A stretch of DNA of 37,436 bases, from the NCBI GenBank assembly GCA_021778635.1, contig JAJYCD010000027.1, positions 1 through 37,436 of the forward strand, written 5' to 3'. The stretch is from Actinomycetes bacterium. Lineage in GTDB: Bacteria > Actinomycetota > Actinomycetes > Actinomycetales > Cellulomonadaceae. The notes below the pieces were generated by a model. The model ran no database searches, was not told where the DNA came from, and saw only the letters and a program-made list of their open reading frames with translations. The first letter of the stretch is position 1, and every line of letters begins with the position of its first letter. This document shows positions 17,577-26,088 of this stretch, one piece after another. Both the position numbers and the translations under genes were made by a program.

Positions 17577-18449
17577 ATGTCGACCACTCACGCGGCGCGT
17601 CCCGCCCTGGTTCCCGGCGTCGTCGGCCCGCGGCGGAGCGTCCCCTCGGCCATCGCGCGACCCGAGTACGTGGGTCGGCCGGGGCCGGCTCCGTTCACGG
17701 GGAGAAACGCACCCGATCCCGAGACCGTCGAGCGGATCCGCGTCGCGTCGCGGATCGCCGCGCAGGCGCGCGAGGAGGTCGGTCGGCACGTCGTCCCCGG
17801 CGTCACGACGGACGAGCTCGACCGGATCGGGCACGAGTTCATGGTCGACCACGGCGCGTACCCGTCAACGCTCGGCTACCGCGGCTTCCCCAAGTCGCTG
17901 TGCACCTCGGTCAACGAGGTCATCTGTCACGGCATCCCCGACTCGACCGTGCTGCTCGACGGCGACATCGTCAACATCGACGTCACCGCGTACATCGGCG
18001 GGGTGCACGGCGACACGAACGCCACGTTCGCCGTCGGCGAGATCGACGAGGAGTCCGCGCTGCTCATCGAACGGACCCGCGAGTCGCTCGCCCGGGCGAT
18101 CAAGGCCGTCGTGCCGGGTCGTCAGGTCAACGTGATCGGCCGGGTGATCGAGAAGTACGCCCAGCGGTTCGGCTACGGCGTCGTGCGCGACTACACGGGA
18201 CACGGCGTGGGCGAGGCCTTCCACACCGGCCTCGTGATCCCGCACTACGACGCGGCTCCCGAGCACGACACGGTGATCGAACCGGGCATGGTCTTCACCA
18301 TCGAGCCGATGCTCAACCTCGGCACCCCGGACTGGGTCGTGTGGGACGACGACTGGACCGTGCTGACGGCGGACGGCCGCCGCAGCGCGCAGTTCGAGCA
18401 CACCCTCCTCGTCACCGACACCGGAGCGGAGATCCTGACGCTGCCATGA
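17577..18449 (+). CDS. map: Methionine aminopeptidase, type I
   Basis: A 290-residue cytosolic enzyme that removes the initiator methionine from new proteins after deformylation. All five metal ligands of the pita-bread fold are visible: D135 ([10 protein letters not shown]), D146 (HGDTNATF), H209 (GHGVGEAFH), E243 (FTIEPML) and E274 (FEHTLLV). H118 in CHGIPD is the substrate-binding histidine. The N-terminal extension of about 45 residues with a PxxP-rich segment ([18 protein letters not shown]) is typical of the MetAP1c form of actinobacteria. Its functional partner, peptide deformylase, is encoded at the end of the window. The gene overlaps ppgK by four bases (ATGA). Confidence 0.97.
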   Translation: MSTTHAARPALVPGVVGPRRSVPSAIARPEYVGRPGPAPFTGRNAPDPETVERIRVASRIAAQAREEVGRHVVPGVTTDELDRIGHEFMVDHGAYPSTLGYRGFPKSLCTSVNEVICHGIPDSTVLLDGDIVNIDVTAYIGGVHGDTNATFAVGEIDEESALLIERTRESLARAIKAVVPGRQVNVIGRVIEKYAQRFGYGVVRDYTGHGVGEAFHTGLVIPHYDAAPEHDTVIEPGMVFTIEPMLNLGTPDWVVWDDDWTVLTADGRRSAQFEHTLLVTDTGAEILTLP

Positions 18450-19249
18450 GCAACCACGACAAGACCCCCGTCGCGCTCGGGATCGACATCGGCGGGAGCG
18501 GCATCAAGGGTGCCCCTGTCGACCTGACGACCGGCGAGTTCGTGGCCGACCGGGTCCGGATCCCGACGCCACAGCCCTCGACCCCCGCCGCCGTCGCCCG
18601 CACGGTCGCCCAGGTCGTGCAGTCCTTCGACCTGCCGGCAGGCACGCCCGTCGGGGTGACCTTCCCGGCCGTCGTGCAGCACGGGGTCGCCCGGAGCGCG
18701 GCCAACGTCGACGTCTCCTGGATCGGGACGAACATCGAGCTCCTGCTGAGCGATGCCCTCGGCCACCCCGTCGTCGCCGTCAACGACGCCGACGCCGCCG
18801 GGTACGGCGAGGTCCTCTACGGTGCGGCGCGCGGCACACGAGGCGTCACGTTGATGACGACCCTCGGTACGGGGATCGGCACCGCGCTGATCGTGGCGGG
18901 CGTGCTCGTCCCGAACTTCGAGCTCGGGCACCTGATGATCGACGGCGTCGACGCCGAGACCCGTGCCTCCGACGCCGTGCGCGACCGCGAGAACCTCAGC
19001 TGGGAGCAGTGGGCCGAGCGGCTCCAGCGGTACTACGGCGTGCTCGAGGACCTGCTGTGGCCCGACCTCATCGTCGTCGGTGGCGGCGTGAGCAAGAACC
19101 ACGAGAAGTTCCTCCCGCTCCTGCACCTGCGGGCACCGATCGTGCCGGCACAGCTCCGGAACGCGGCCGGCATCGTGGGAGCCGCCGCGCTCGCGGCGCA
19201 GGGTGCGGGTCCCGGCCCGGTGCCGGCCGAGCCCCGCGCCGAGGTCTGA
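18446..19249 (+). CDS. ppgK: Polyphosphate/ATP glucokinase (ROK family)
   Basis: A 267-residue cytosolic kinase that phosphorylates glucose using polyphosphate or ATP, the main glucokinase type of actinobacteria. The N-terminal phosphate-binding [11 protein letters not shown] (12-22), the catalytic region [12 protein letters not shown] with D114, and the second phosphate loop LGTGIGTAL (140-148) are visible. The ROK zinc-binding cysteine motif is absent, as expected for PpgK, which has [10 protein letters not shown] instead. The ATG at 18446 overlaps the map stop by four bases, so expression is coupled to methionine aminopeptidase. A metallo-hydrolase gene follows after 13 bases and probably belongs to the same transcript. 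Confidence 0.95.
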   Translation: MSNHDKTPVALGIDIGGSGIKGAPVDLTTGEFVADRVRIPTPQPSTPAAVARTVAQVVQSFDLPAGTPVGVTFPAVVQHGVARSAANVDVSWIGTNIELLLSDALGHPVVAVNDADAAGYGEVLYGAARGTRGVTLMTTLGTGIGTALIVAGVLVPNFELGHLMIDGVDAETRASDAVRDRENLSWEQWAERLQRYYGVLEDLLWPDLIVVGGGVSKNHEKFLPLLHLRAPIVPAQLRNAAGIVGAAALAAQGAGPGPVPAEPRAEV

Positions 19250-19262
19250 CGGTACGGACGCG

Positions 19263-20030
19263 ATGACCTCGGCGCCGGGGGTGCACGCACGCCCGCTCAC
19301 CGAGGTCGCCCCCGGGGTCTGGACGGCGGTCGCGGAGACCTGGACGAGCCAGACGACCGTCGTGGTTGCCTCGGACGGTCGCTGCCTGGTGGTCGACCCG
19401 GGGATCACCGTCGCCGAGGTCGAGTCGCTCGCGCGCGCCGTCCACGAGCGCGGGTGGCGTGTGGTCGCCGGTTTCAGCACGCATGCGCACTGGGACCACC
19501 TGCTGTGGGCGTCGTCGCTCGGCGACGTCCCGCGATGGTCGACGGCGCGCACCGCCGCGCTCGCCGCGGGTGCGCTTCCCGCGGCAGCCGCCGAGGCCGA
19601 GACCGTCGCACCGGGTCACGACCTCATGCTCCTGAGCCGGCTCACACCTCTCCCCGTCGGCGCGACCGAGGTGCCGTGGGACGGCCCGCAGGTCCTGGTG
19701 GTGGGCCACGACGGGCACTCCCGTGGCCATGCGGCGCTCGTGGTGCCCGGCGCACGCGCCCTGCTCGCCGGCGACATGCTCTCGGACCTCGAGATCCCCC
19801 TGCTCGACGTCGATGCCGCTGATGCGATCGCGAGCTACGACGCCGGACTCGACCTCATCGAGGAAGGGGCCCACCTGCACGACGTCACCGTCGTCGTTCC
19901 CGGGCACGGTCACGTCGGCGATGCGGCCGAGCTCGCTCGTCGGTTCGCGGCCGACCGCGCCTACCTCGCCGACCTCGTCGACGGGCGGCGATCGACCGAT
20001 CCTCGCCTCGAGCTGCGAGCAGGGCGCTGA
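19263..20030 (+). CDS. MBL-fold metallo-hydrolase
   Basis: A 255-residue metallo-beta-lactamase-fold protein. The metal-binding motif THAHWDH (HxHxDH) lies near residues 78-84, GHSRGH near 149-154 supplies the next histidine, LLAGDML the bridging aspartate, and VPGHGH the last histidine, so the dinuclear site looks complete. There is no signal peptide. Substrate cannot be told from sequence; relatives include glyoxalase II-like thioesterases, lactonases and quinolone-response-type hydrolases. The ATG at 19263 starts 13 bases after ppgK, and the strand and spacing suggest one map-ppgK-MBL transcript. A longer frame from 19203 overlaps ppgK and is unlikely. Confidence 0.85.
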   Translation: MTSAPGVHARPLTEVAPGVWTAVAETWTSQTTVVVASDGRCLVVDPGITVAEVESLARAVHERGWRVVAGFSTHAHWDHLLWASSLGDVPRWSTARTAALAAGALPAAAAEAETVAPGHDLMLLSRLTPLPVGATEVPWDGPQVLVVGHDGHSRGHAALVVPGARALLAGDMLSDLEIPLLDVDAADAIASYDAGLDLIEEGAHLHDVTVVVPGHGHVGDAAELARRFAADRAYLADLVDGRRSTDPRLELRAGR

Positions 20031-20082
20031 GGTCAAGGTACTGAGGTCGGGGCGCCGGTCGCACTCGCCGGCCTCGGTCGCT

Positions 20083-20120
20083 GGCACCGGCACCGGCACC
20101 GGCACCGGCACCGGCACCGG
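20083..20120 (+). repeat. Hexanucleotide tandem repeat (GGCACC)6
   Basis: Six perfect copies of GGCACC plus two further G, in the 200-base spacer between the MBL gene and the DUF6191 gene. Nothing else in the spacer was recognised. Perfect short repeats of this type are prone to slippage. Confidence 0.95.
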
Positions 20121-20218
20121 CGACGCTCGCTCCGGTCGTGCGGACGGTACCCGGCCGCCCCGCGGCGTCCGGCACCGCTCGCCGCGCGGCGCCCTGGCGA
20201 CGTCCCGGGTCCGCCGCA

Positions 20219-20224
20219 CATACT
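20219..20224 (+). promoter_or_regulatory. Possible -10 hexamer of the DUF6191 gene
   Basis: CATACT ends 6 bases before the GTG at 20231 and fits the leaderless spacing seen elsewhere, although its first base departs from TANNNT. Confidence 0.3.
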
Positions 20225-20230
20225 GACACC

Positions 20231-20551
20231 GTGGGTTGGCCGCTGGTTCTCGTCCTGTGCGGGGTCGCCGCGCTCCTGGTCACGATCGACCGCGTGGTGG
20301 CTGCCCTTGACGCGCGCGGCCACCTGTCGCACCGTTCTCGTCGCGCCCGGCCTCTCGGCGCAGCGGGGTCGGGCGCCCTCGGCGAGCTGATCGACGTCTT
20401 CCAGCCGGGGCACCGCACGCTCGTCGCGGAGCAGGAGCGCGAGCGCCTCGACATCCACCAGTCCCCCGCCGAGGCGCCGCCGTTCGCGATCGACCTGGAC
20501 GCCGGCGTCGCCGTGGTCGACAGGCCGTTGCCCCGGCGCCCAGCGCCGTAG
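20231..20551 (+). CDS. DUF6191 family membrane protein
   Basis: A 106-residue protein that I recognise as DUF6191-like. One N-terminal hydrophobic helix (about 2-20, VGWPLVLVLCGVAALLVTID) is followed by a basic segment, then the conserved-looking ELIDVFQPGHRTLVAEQERERL and APPFAIDLDAGVAVV, which resembles the C-terminal PP..IDLDxGxAVV pattern of this actinobacterial family. It is probably a single-pass protein with a cytoplasmic C-terminal part. The GTG at 20231 was chosen because the membrane helix starts there and a -10-like hexamer precedes it. It is convergent with rnpB, only 17 bases away. Function unknown; the family call rests on memory of the motif. Confidence 0.65.
   Translation: MGWPLVLVLCGVAALLVTIDRVVAALDARGHLSHRSRRARPLGAAGSGALGELIDVFQPGHRTLVAEQERERLDIHQSPAEAPPFAIDLDAGVAVVDRPLPRRPAP
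20534..20548. terminator. Hairpin between the DUF6191 gene and rnpB
   Basis: CGGCGC-CCA-GCGCCG forms a 6-bp stem at the very end of the DUF6191 coding region and 20 bases past the rnpB 3' end on the other strand. It is the only obvious hairpin that could terminate rnpB. Confidence 0.4.
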
Positions 20552-20568
20552 GACATCGGCTGTACAAG

Positions 20569-20959
20569 GCGGATGAGCTGGCCTGTACGCCGGGTTCTGT
20601 TCCTGCGCGCGGTCACCCCCGCGCAGGTGGCGACCATCCATCTACGACGTACGTTGCCGCACGCCTCCAGCGGTCTACCCGGGAGCTCGGGCGGGCCGCC
20701 CTCAAGCACTCCCTGTCTGACCTTGCTCCAGGTGGGGTTTACCGAGCCGCACCGGTCACCCGGCACGCTGGTGGTCTCTTACACCACCGTTTCACCCTTA
20801 CCCCGTCCAGCCCGAAGGCCGCACGGGGCGGTCTGTTCTCTGTGGCACTGTCCCGCGGGTCACCCCGGGTGGGTGTTACCCACCACCTTGCCCTACGGAG
20901 CCCGGACGTTCCTCGGGAGGCTCGAGAGCCCCACGCGGTCGCCCGGCCAGCTCATCCGC
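20569..20959 (-). ncRNA. rnpB: RNase P RNA (class A)
   Basis: The catalytic RNA of RNase P, which trims tRNA 5' ends, about 391 bases long. Its ends form helix P1: GCGGATGAGCTGGCC at the 5' end is fully complementary to GGCCAGCTCATCCGC at the 3' end. Conserved elements on the minus strand include GAGGAACGTCCGGGCTCC (5' side of P4 region), AGGGCAAGGTGGTGGGTAAC, GAGCAAGGTCAGACAGGGAG, GATGGATGGTCGCCACC and ACAGAACCCGGCGTACAGGCC (3' side). Ends are set by the P1 pairing and may be off by a few bases. A TACGCT hexamer lies 6 bases before the predicted 5' end. A tRNA-Val gene, a substrate, lies about 5 kb away on the same strand. Confidence 0.96.
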
Positions 20960-20965
20960 TCGACC

Positions 20966-20971
20966 AGCGTA
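20966..20971 (-). promoter_or_regulatory. Predicted -10 hexamer of rnpB
   Basis: TACGCT on the minus strand, 6 bases before the first base of the P1 helix. This agrees with transcription starting at the mature 5' end. It is the same hexamer as before nadE. Confidence 0.55.
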
Positions 20972-21021
20972 GCGGCTCGCAGCGCACCAGGTCCCCGCAC
21001 CGACCGGCCCGGCCAACCGCC

Positions 21022-21027
21022 TAGAGT
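21022..21027 (+). promoter_or_regulatory. Predicted -10 hexamer of yaaA
   Basis: TAGAGT ends 6 bases before the GTG start, without a Shine-Dalgarno. It lies about 50 bases from the divergent rnpB hexamer. Confidence 0.45.
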
Positions 21028-21033
21028 TCTTCT

Positions 21034-21819
21034 GTGCTGCTCCTGCTCCCGCCGTCCGAGGGCAAGACCCCACCTCCGTCCGGACGACCCGTCGAGCTGA
21101 GCATCCTCTCCGCGCCGGAGCTGTCCGCGACGCGCCGGCAGGTGCTCGACGCGTTGATCGCCACCAGCGGGCGTCCGGAGGGCCCGTCCGTCCTCGGAGT
21201 GGGACCGGGCGCCGTGTCCGACGTCGAGCGCAACGTGCACCTGCGTGCCGCGCCGGCCGGTCGCGCCGCTTCGGTCTACAGCGGGGTGCTGTACGGCGCA
21301 GCAGGTCTCGGCGACCTGACCGGCGGCGCGCGCGAGAGGGCAGCGCGGCACGTGCGGATCGTGTCGGCGCTCTGGGGAGCAGTCGGTCCCGAGGACGCGA
21401 TCCCTGCCTATCGCCTGTCGATGGGTGTCGACCTGCCCGGCGTGGGCCCGCTCGCCCGCGCCTGGCGCGTCGCTCTCGCACCCGTGCTCGACGCCGCAGC
21501 GAGCGGGGGCGTGGTGGTCGACTGCCGTTCGGCCGGGTACGTCGCGGCCTGGCGCCCAGCTCGCGGGGCGGACTGGGTGAGCGTCCGGGTGCTCCGCGAG
21601 CTCGACGGTGCGCGCAGCGTCGTCTCGCACCACGCGAAGCACGCTCGCGGTCTGCTCACCCGTCACCTTCTGACACGCGACTCACGTGTGCCCGCCGACG
21701 CCGACGAGCTGCTCGTCGCAGCGAGGGAGCTCACCGCGGGCCCGCTCCTCGACGTCGAGCTCGGACCTGCGGTGCCGCGCGGCGGTCCGCGCACCCTGAC
21801 CCTCGTCGTGCGGGGCTGA
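21034..21819 (+). CDS. yaaA: YaaA family peroxide stress protein
   Basis: A 261-residue protein of the YaaA (DUF328/UPF0246) family. The family's N-terminal LLLPPSEGKT motif (residues 3-12), the central VYSGVLYGAAGLGDL and the region VSALWGAVGPEDAIPAYRLSM are present, and the C-terminal half has HHAKHARGLLTRHLL. In E. coli YaaA limits intracellular free iron and oxidative DNA damage during peroxide stress, and it has a DNA-binding fold. The GTG at 21034 was chosen because it gives the conserved LLLLPPSEGK start and follows a -10-like hexamer. It is convergent with the RNase H gene, with only five bases between the stops and no clear terminator. Confidence 0.92.
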   Translation: MLLLLPPSEGKTPPPSGRPVELSILSAPELSATRRQVLDALIATSGRPEGPSVLGVGPGAVSDVERNVHLRAAPAGRAASVYSGVLYGAAGLGDLTGGARERAARHVRIVSALWGAVGPEDAIPAYRLSMGVDLPGVGPLARAWRVALAPVLDAAASGGVVVDCRSAGYVAAWRPARGADWVSVRVLRELDGARSVVSHHAKHARGLLTRHLLTRDSRVPADADELLVAARELTAGPLLDVELGPAVPRGGPRTLTLVVRG

Positions 21820-21824
21820 CGGGG

Positions 21825-22973
21825 CTACGTCTCGCTGGGGCAGCCGACCACCGACACCTCGCTGGTGCCGTCGGGGAAGAGTCGGATGATGCTCACCGAT
21901 GCGGGCGCGACCCGGATCCGCGCCCATGCGGACGACTGGGCCCCGATCGCGACCCCGACAGCCGCACGGACCGACACCGAGTGGCTCACCACGACGACGG
22001 TCCGGTCGACCCCGGCGTCACGGATCGCCGCGAGCCCCGCACGCATCCGGGCCCCGACGTCCTCGATGGACTCGCCCCCGGGCGCTCGCACGGCGCCGTC
22101 CTCGTGCCAGCGACGCAGCTCCCCCGGCCATCTCGCCTCGATCTCGGCAGCCGTGAGACCCTGCCACTCCCCGAAGTCGCACTCCGCGACGAGCGGCTCC
22201 GCCGTGACATCCAGACCGAGCCGCGCACCGATGATCGCCGCGGTCTCCTGCGTGCGGACCATGGGCGACGCGATCAGCTGAGACGGGTACGGAACGTCGC
22301 CCCACAGGTCGCGGCCGACTCGGTAGACGAGGTCGGCAGCGCGCGCCGCCTGGGCGCGCCCGAGGGCGGTGAGCGACGGTCCGGGCTCCGAGGAGCCCGA
22401 GTAGGCCTTCGACACCGTGAGCGGTGTCTCGCCGTGCCGCACCAGGACGACGGTGACGGGCTCGTCCGCATCGAAGCGGATCGGCGTGCCGGAGGGTCGG
22501 TGCTCGAGCGGGCGCACGCCGCGGGGCTCCGCCGGCGCCGCGTCCCGATGCACCGATCCACGGCGGTCCATCGCCGCGTTCGCGAGGGCGTCCGCAGCGG
22601 AGTTCTCGGCCCGCGGCACCCACACGTAGGTCACGTCTGCGTCGCCCAGCACGTCGCGTGCCTGCTGGGCGAGCCGCCGCATGTCCGCATGCTTGATCTG
22701 CCAGGTACCGGTCATCTGCTCGACCACGAGACGCGAGTCCATGCGCACCTCGAGCGAGGCCGTCGGGTCGATCTCGCGCGCGGCCGTCACACCGGCGATG
22801 AGACCGTTGTACTCGGCCACGTTGTTCGACGTGACCCCGAGGTAGTCGGCACGTTCGGCGAGCACGAGCCCGGTTGCGGCGTCCCGGACGAGAGCGCCGT
22901 ACCCCGCGGGACCGGGGTTGCCGCGCGACCCGCCGTCCGCCTCGACGACAAGTCGCCGACCGCCGCCACTCAC
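21825..22973 (-). CDS. Bifunctional RNase HI / acid phosphatase
   Basis: A 382-residue two-domain protein matching M. tuberculosis Rv2228c. Residues 1-135 are RNase HI, which cuts RNA in RNA-DNA hybrids: the DEDD residues appear as D13 (EADGGSRGNPGPAGYG), E54 (NNVAEYNGL), D79 (RMDSRLVV) and D128 (NSAADALAN). Residues 172-382 are a histidine phosphatase (phosphoglycerate mutase-like) domain with the catalytic RHGET starting at R179-H180, and a later SHSVSVRA histidine. The Rv2228c phosphatase domain has alpha-ribazole phosphatase (CobC) activity, so a role in cobamide salvage is possible. The GTG at 22973 overlaps the stop of the zinc-ribbon-type gene by four bases, the last of three coupled genes. 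Confidence 0.94.
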   Translation of the reverse strand: MSGGGRRLVVEADGGSRGNPGPAGYGALVRDAATGLVLAERADYLGVTSNNVAEYNGLIAGVTAAREIDPTASLEVRMDSRLVVEQMTGTWQIKHADMRRLAQQARDVLGDADVTYVWVPRAENSAADALANAAMDRRGSVHRDAAPAEPRGVRPLEHRPSGTPIRFDADEPVTVVLVRHGETPLTVSKAYSGSSEPGPSLTALGRAQAARAADLVYRVGRDLWGDVPYPSQLIASPMVRTQETAAIIGARLGLDVTAEPLVAECDFGEWQGLTAAEIEARWPGELRRWHEDGAVRAPGGESIEDVGARMRAGLAAIRDAGVDRTVVVVSHSVSVRAAVGVAIGAQSSAWARIRVAPASVSIIRLFPDGTSEVSVVGCPSET

Positions 22974-23713
22974 AGCCAGGAGTCCTCCGCGCGCACGAGG
23001 ATGCGACCGCTGTCCTCGCAGTAGACGATCTCCTCCGGAGGGAGCGCCTTGATCCGCGCGAGCTCGGTCGCCGGGATCATCAGCCCGCTCGCCTCGGAGC
23101 GGCCGTGCCGCAGCGGCGCGACCGCGAAACCGCCGAGGCGCGCGCGCAGCTTCTCGTAGAGGGCGAGCAGTGAGGGCTCGACGTCTGACGCCATCTGCTC
23201 GCGCTCGGACCGCACGCGCGCGCCTTCGGCGTCGAGCTCGGCGAACGCCGCATCGCGCTCGGCGACGACGGCACGCCGCGCCTCGTCGAGCGCGTCGTAG
23301 GCACGCTGGATCTCGGCGACCGCGGACTCGTGGGCCTCGAGACGCTCCATGATCTCGAGCTCGATCTCCTCGAGGTCGCCCTGGCGCTTCGCGAGAGCGG
23401 CGAGCTCGTGGGTCAGGGCCTGGAGGTCCTTCGGGGAGCCCTGGCCGGAGTCGAGGCGAGCCTGGTCCCGGGCGGCTCGGCTGCGGACCTGCTCGACGTC
23501 GCCCTCCGACTTGGCGAGCTCGCGGCGCAGGTCCCCCCGCGCAGTCTGCGACGTGACCAGCGCGGTGTGGAGGTCACCGGCCTGCTTGTCGAGCTCGCCC
23601 AGTCGCGCGAGCAGCGGGTGGGTCTTCTTCCGGTGCGTGATCTGGTCGAGACGGGTGTCCAGCGCCTGGAGGTCGAGAAGTCGCCGTTGGTCGGCAGCGG
23701 GGGCGGTGGTCAC
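22970..23713 (-). CDS. Coiled-coil protein of the C4 zinc-ribbon family, ribbon cysteines lost
   Basis: A 247-residue protein of the family represented by Rv2229c and chlamydial CT398. Residues about 5-200 are a long alpha-helical coiled coil rich in Glu, Arg, Ala and Leu, starting RRLLDLQALDTRLDQITHRKK. The C-terminus normally carries a CxxC...CxxC zinc ribbon; here the first pair is replaced by SEASGLM and the second by CEDSGRILV, leaving a single cysteine. Flanking family residues (LARIKALPPEEIVY, GRILVR) are kept, so this is loss of the metal site and not a wrong frame. The GTG at 23713 overlaps the Nif3 stop by four bases. Exact function is unknown; the coiled coil suggests a protein-protein role. 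Confidence 0.88.
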   Translation of the reverse strand: MTTAPAADQRRLLDLQALDTRLDQITHRKKTHPLLARLGELDKQAGDLHTALVTSQTARGDLRRELAKSEGDVEQVRSRAARDQARLDSGQGSPKDLQALTHELAALAKRQGDLEEIELEIMERLEAHESAVAEIQRAYDALDEARRAVVAERDAAFAELDAEGARVRSEREQMASDVEPSLLALYEKLRARLGGFAVAPLRHGRSEASGLMIPATELARIKALPPEEIVYCEDSGRILVRAEDSWL

Positions 23714-24918
23714 AGGGTGGTTCCTTCCGACGAGGCGAGGCGCACGGTCCACGGATCGGTGCGACGCGTGCTGACCCGGGTCTCCACCGTAGTGCCGCCG
23801 CGAGCGAGAGCGGCGCGCAGGTCACGCGCGGCTCCCTCGAGCCACGGCCACTCGCTCGCGAAGTGCGGGACGTCGACCAGGTAGGGCGTGGCACGGCGTC
23901 GTATGCCGCTGAGCGCCTCGAACTCCGCCCGCTCACGCAGCTCGGACACGGGGTGGTGCCGGAGGTCGGACGTCAGGTACACGTCAGCGCCCGAGGCCCG
24001 CACCGCGTCGAACAACGAGTCGCCCGACCCGCCCAGCACCGCGACGAGCGACACCTCGGCCTCGAGCTCGCCCGCGACGCGGACGCCCTGCTCGGTCGAC
24101 GGCAGCACCCTCGCCACGGTCTCGGCGAACGCGCGGAGCGTCATCGGCGCGGGCAGGCGGCCCACGCGGCCGAGCCCCGTCGCCGCGTCCCACCCGGCGA
24201 GCTCAAGGACCTGGAACGCCGGCTCCTCGTAGGGGTGGGCGACGCGCAGAGCTGCCAGCACGTCACGACGCAGACGTCTCGGCGCGACCATCTCGACGCG
24301 CGACTCGCGCACGTGCTCCCGACGTCCGGGGGAACCGATCGTCGGTGCGGCCCGATCCGACGGGGTGAACGTGCCCTCGCCGGTCACGGTCCACGCACAC
24401 CTGCTGTACTCGCCGAGCGCTCCGGCGCCCGCGGCCGCCAGGGCGTCGATCACCGCCTCCGTCGACGCCTCGGGGACGAGCACCACGACCTGGTCGAGCG
24501 GCTCGGCCGGCGCCGGGACGAGCGGACCCACGTCGCCGAGCCCGATGGCCGCGGCCAGGGCGTCCGCGACGCCTCGGCTCGCCGCATCGGCGTTGGTGTG
24601 CGCGACGTGCAGCGCGACACCGGCCCGGATCAGCCGGTGCACGATCGCGCCCTTGAAGGTCGTCGCGGCGACCGAGTGCACCGGCCGAAGCAGGAGGGGA
24701 TGGTGGGTGACGAGGAGGTCGGCACCCCAGGACACCGCCTCCTCGACGACCTCGGCCGTCGGGTCGACCGCGAACATGACCCGTTCGACGGGCTGTCGCG
24801 GGTCGCCGCAGACGGTGCCGACCGCGTCCCACGACTCGGCGGCGCCGGGCGGGAAGAGCGCCTCGAGGATCCTGACGACGTCGGCGAGGGTCGAGGTGCC
24901 GGTCTGCTGATCGTTCAC
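23710..24918 (-). CDS. Nif3-like dinuclear metal centre protein
   Basis: A 402-residue protein of the Nif3/YbgI (DUF34) family, which forms toroidal hexamers with a dinuclear metal site and was linked in some species to GTP cyclohydrolase I-like chemistry. The N-terminal motif ESWDAVGTVCGDP, metal-binding VTHHPLLL, HTNADAA and the C-terminal HFASEWPWLE (His and Glu) are present. The central insertion (about residues 140-260), with HPYEEPAFQV, is the PII-like domain of the long family form. Two GTG starts are possible: 24918 is preferred because TAGCGT ends 7 bases before it; a start at 24927 would fall inside that hexamer. It leads a three-gene coupled unit with the coiled-coil and RNase H genes. 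Confidence 0.9.
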   Translation of the reverse strand: MNDQQTGTSTLADVVRILEALFPPGAAESWDAVGTVCGDPRQPVERVMFAVDPTAEVVEEAVSWGADLLVTHHPLLLRPVHSVAATTFKGAIVHRLIRAGVALHVAHTNADAASRGVADALAAAIGLGDVGPLVPAPAEPLDQVVVLVPEASTEAVIDALAAAGAGALGEYSRCAWTVTGEGTFTPSDRAAPTIGSPGRREHVRESRVEMVAPRRLRRDVLAALRVAHPYEEPAFQVLELAGWDAATGLGRVGRLPAPMTLRAFAETVARVLPSTEQGVRVAGELEAEVSLVAVLGGSGDSLFDAVRASGADVYLTSDLRHHPVSELRERAEFEALSGIRRRATPYLVDVPHFASEWPWLEGAARDLRAALARGGTTVETRVSTRRTDPWTVRLASSEGTTL

Positions 24919-24925
24919 AGACGGC

Positions 24926-24931
24926 ACGCTA
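24926..24931 (-). promoter_or_regulatory. Predicted -10 hexamer of the Nif3-coiled coil-RNase H unit
   Basis: TAGCGT on the minus strand, 7 bases before the GTG at 24918. It lies in the 42 bases between this gene and the stop of the upstream dehydrogenase gene, next to the palindrome GACGGCGCCGTC (24951-24962). Confidence 0.45.
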
Positions 24932-24960
24932 CCGGCCGCGGGTGGCGAGGGACGGCGCCG

Positions 24961-26019
24961 TCAGTCCACCGCAGGCAGCAGCATCGACTTGATCGCGCGC
25001 CGCTCGTCCATCGCCGCATAGGCCTCGGCCACCTGGTCGAGCGGAAGCGCGAGGTCGAACACGAGGCCCGGCTCGATCGCACCCGACCACACGTCCTCGA
25101 GCAGCTCCGGGATGTACGAGCGCACCGACGCGACGCCCCCGCGGACCCCGACGTTCGACGAGAACATCTGCTGGACCGGGAGCTCCGGACCACCGGCGGG
25201 CACCCCGACGAAGCCGACCATCCCACCGGGTCGCGCGGAGTCGAGCGCCTGCTGCATCGACTCCTTGGTCCCCACGCACTCGAGCGCGGCGTCGACCCCG
25301 AGACCGCCGAGCAGGTCCCGCACGTGCGCGACGCCCTCCGCACCCCGCTCGGCGACGACGTCGGTCGCACCGAACCGCACCGCGAGGTCCTGGCGACTCG
25401 CGTGCCGCGACATGGCGACGATGCGCTCGGCACCGAGCCGCCGTGCCGCGAGCACCGCACAGAGGCCGACGGCACCGTCACCGATGACGGCGACGGTCGA
25501 GCCCGGCCCGACACCCGCGGACCGGGCGGCGTGGTGCCCGGTGCCCATCACGTCGGTCAGCGCGAGGACGCTCGGCAGAAGCGCCTCCCCCGGGTGCTCC
25601 GGTGTCGCGACGAGCGTGCCGTCCGCGAGCGGGACCCGGACGCGCTCGCCCTGGCCCGCGTCGCTCGGCACCCCGTCGTGGTCCGGCTCGCCCCACCACG
25701 CGAGCTGCGTGCAGGACGTCTGCACGCCGTTGCGGCAGTGCGGGCAGGTGTTGTCGCAGATCGAGAAGGGCGCGATGACGAACTGCCCGGGCCGCAGCGT
25801 CCGCACCTGCGAACCGACCTCCTCGACGACGCCGACGAACTCGTGCCCGATCCGGTGGGGCTGGGCCGTCGGTCGGACACCGCGGTACGCCCAGAGGTCG
25901 GAACCGCACACGCACGAGGCGACGACGCGCACGACGGCGTCCGTCGGGAGCACGATCGTCGGGTCCGGCACGGTCTCGAGACGGACGTCGAACGGACCGT
26001 GGATGACGGTGGCGCGCAC
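24961..26019 (-). CDS. Zinc-dependent alcohol dehydrogenase family protein
   Basis: A 352-residue medium-chain dehydrogenase/reductase, NAD(P)-dependent. The catalytic zinc ligands appear as C38 in VCGSD with H59 and E60 in GHEFVG; the structural zinc ligands as C88, C92, C95 and C103 (CDNTCPHCRNGVQTSC). The Rossmann motif GDGAVG is at 180-185. Relatives include alcohol, sorbitol and formaldehyde dehydrogenases, so the substrate is open. The GTG at 26019 has AAGGAG a few bases upstream, unlike the leaderless genes around it. It starts 69 bases after the 3' end of tRNA-Val on the same strand and is not part of the M. tuberculosis backbone order, so it may be a later arrival. Confidence 0.92.
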   Translation of the reverse strand: MRATVIHGPFDVRLETVPDPTIVLPTDAVVRVVASCVCGSDLWAYRGVRPTAQPHRIGHEFVGVVEEVGSQVRTLRPGQFVIAPFSICDNTCPHCRNGVQTSCTQLAWWGEPDHDGVPSDAGQGERVRVPLADGTLVATPEHPGEALLPSVLALTDVMGTGHHAARSAGVGPGSTVAVIGDGAVGLCAVLAARRLGAERIVAMSRHASRQDLAVRFGATDVVAERGAEGVAHVRDLLGGLGVDAALECVGTKESMQQALDSARPGGMVGFVGVPAGGPELPVQQMFSSNVGVRGGVASVRSYIPELLEDVWSGAIEPGLVFDLALPLDQVAEAYAAMDERRAIKSMLLPAVD

Positions 26020-26088
26020 GGGGACTCCTTCGGGATGTCGGTGTGCCGAGATGCGCCGGAGACGACGCCTGCGGCGGATCCTGGAGCG

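Noticed and set aside
20083-20120. Short repeats as a possible CRISPR array
   Set aside because: The units are six bases long with no spacers and there are no cas genes; it is a simple tandem repeat.
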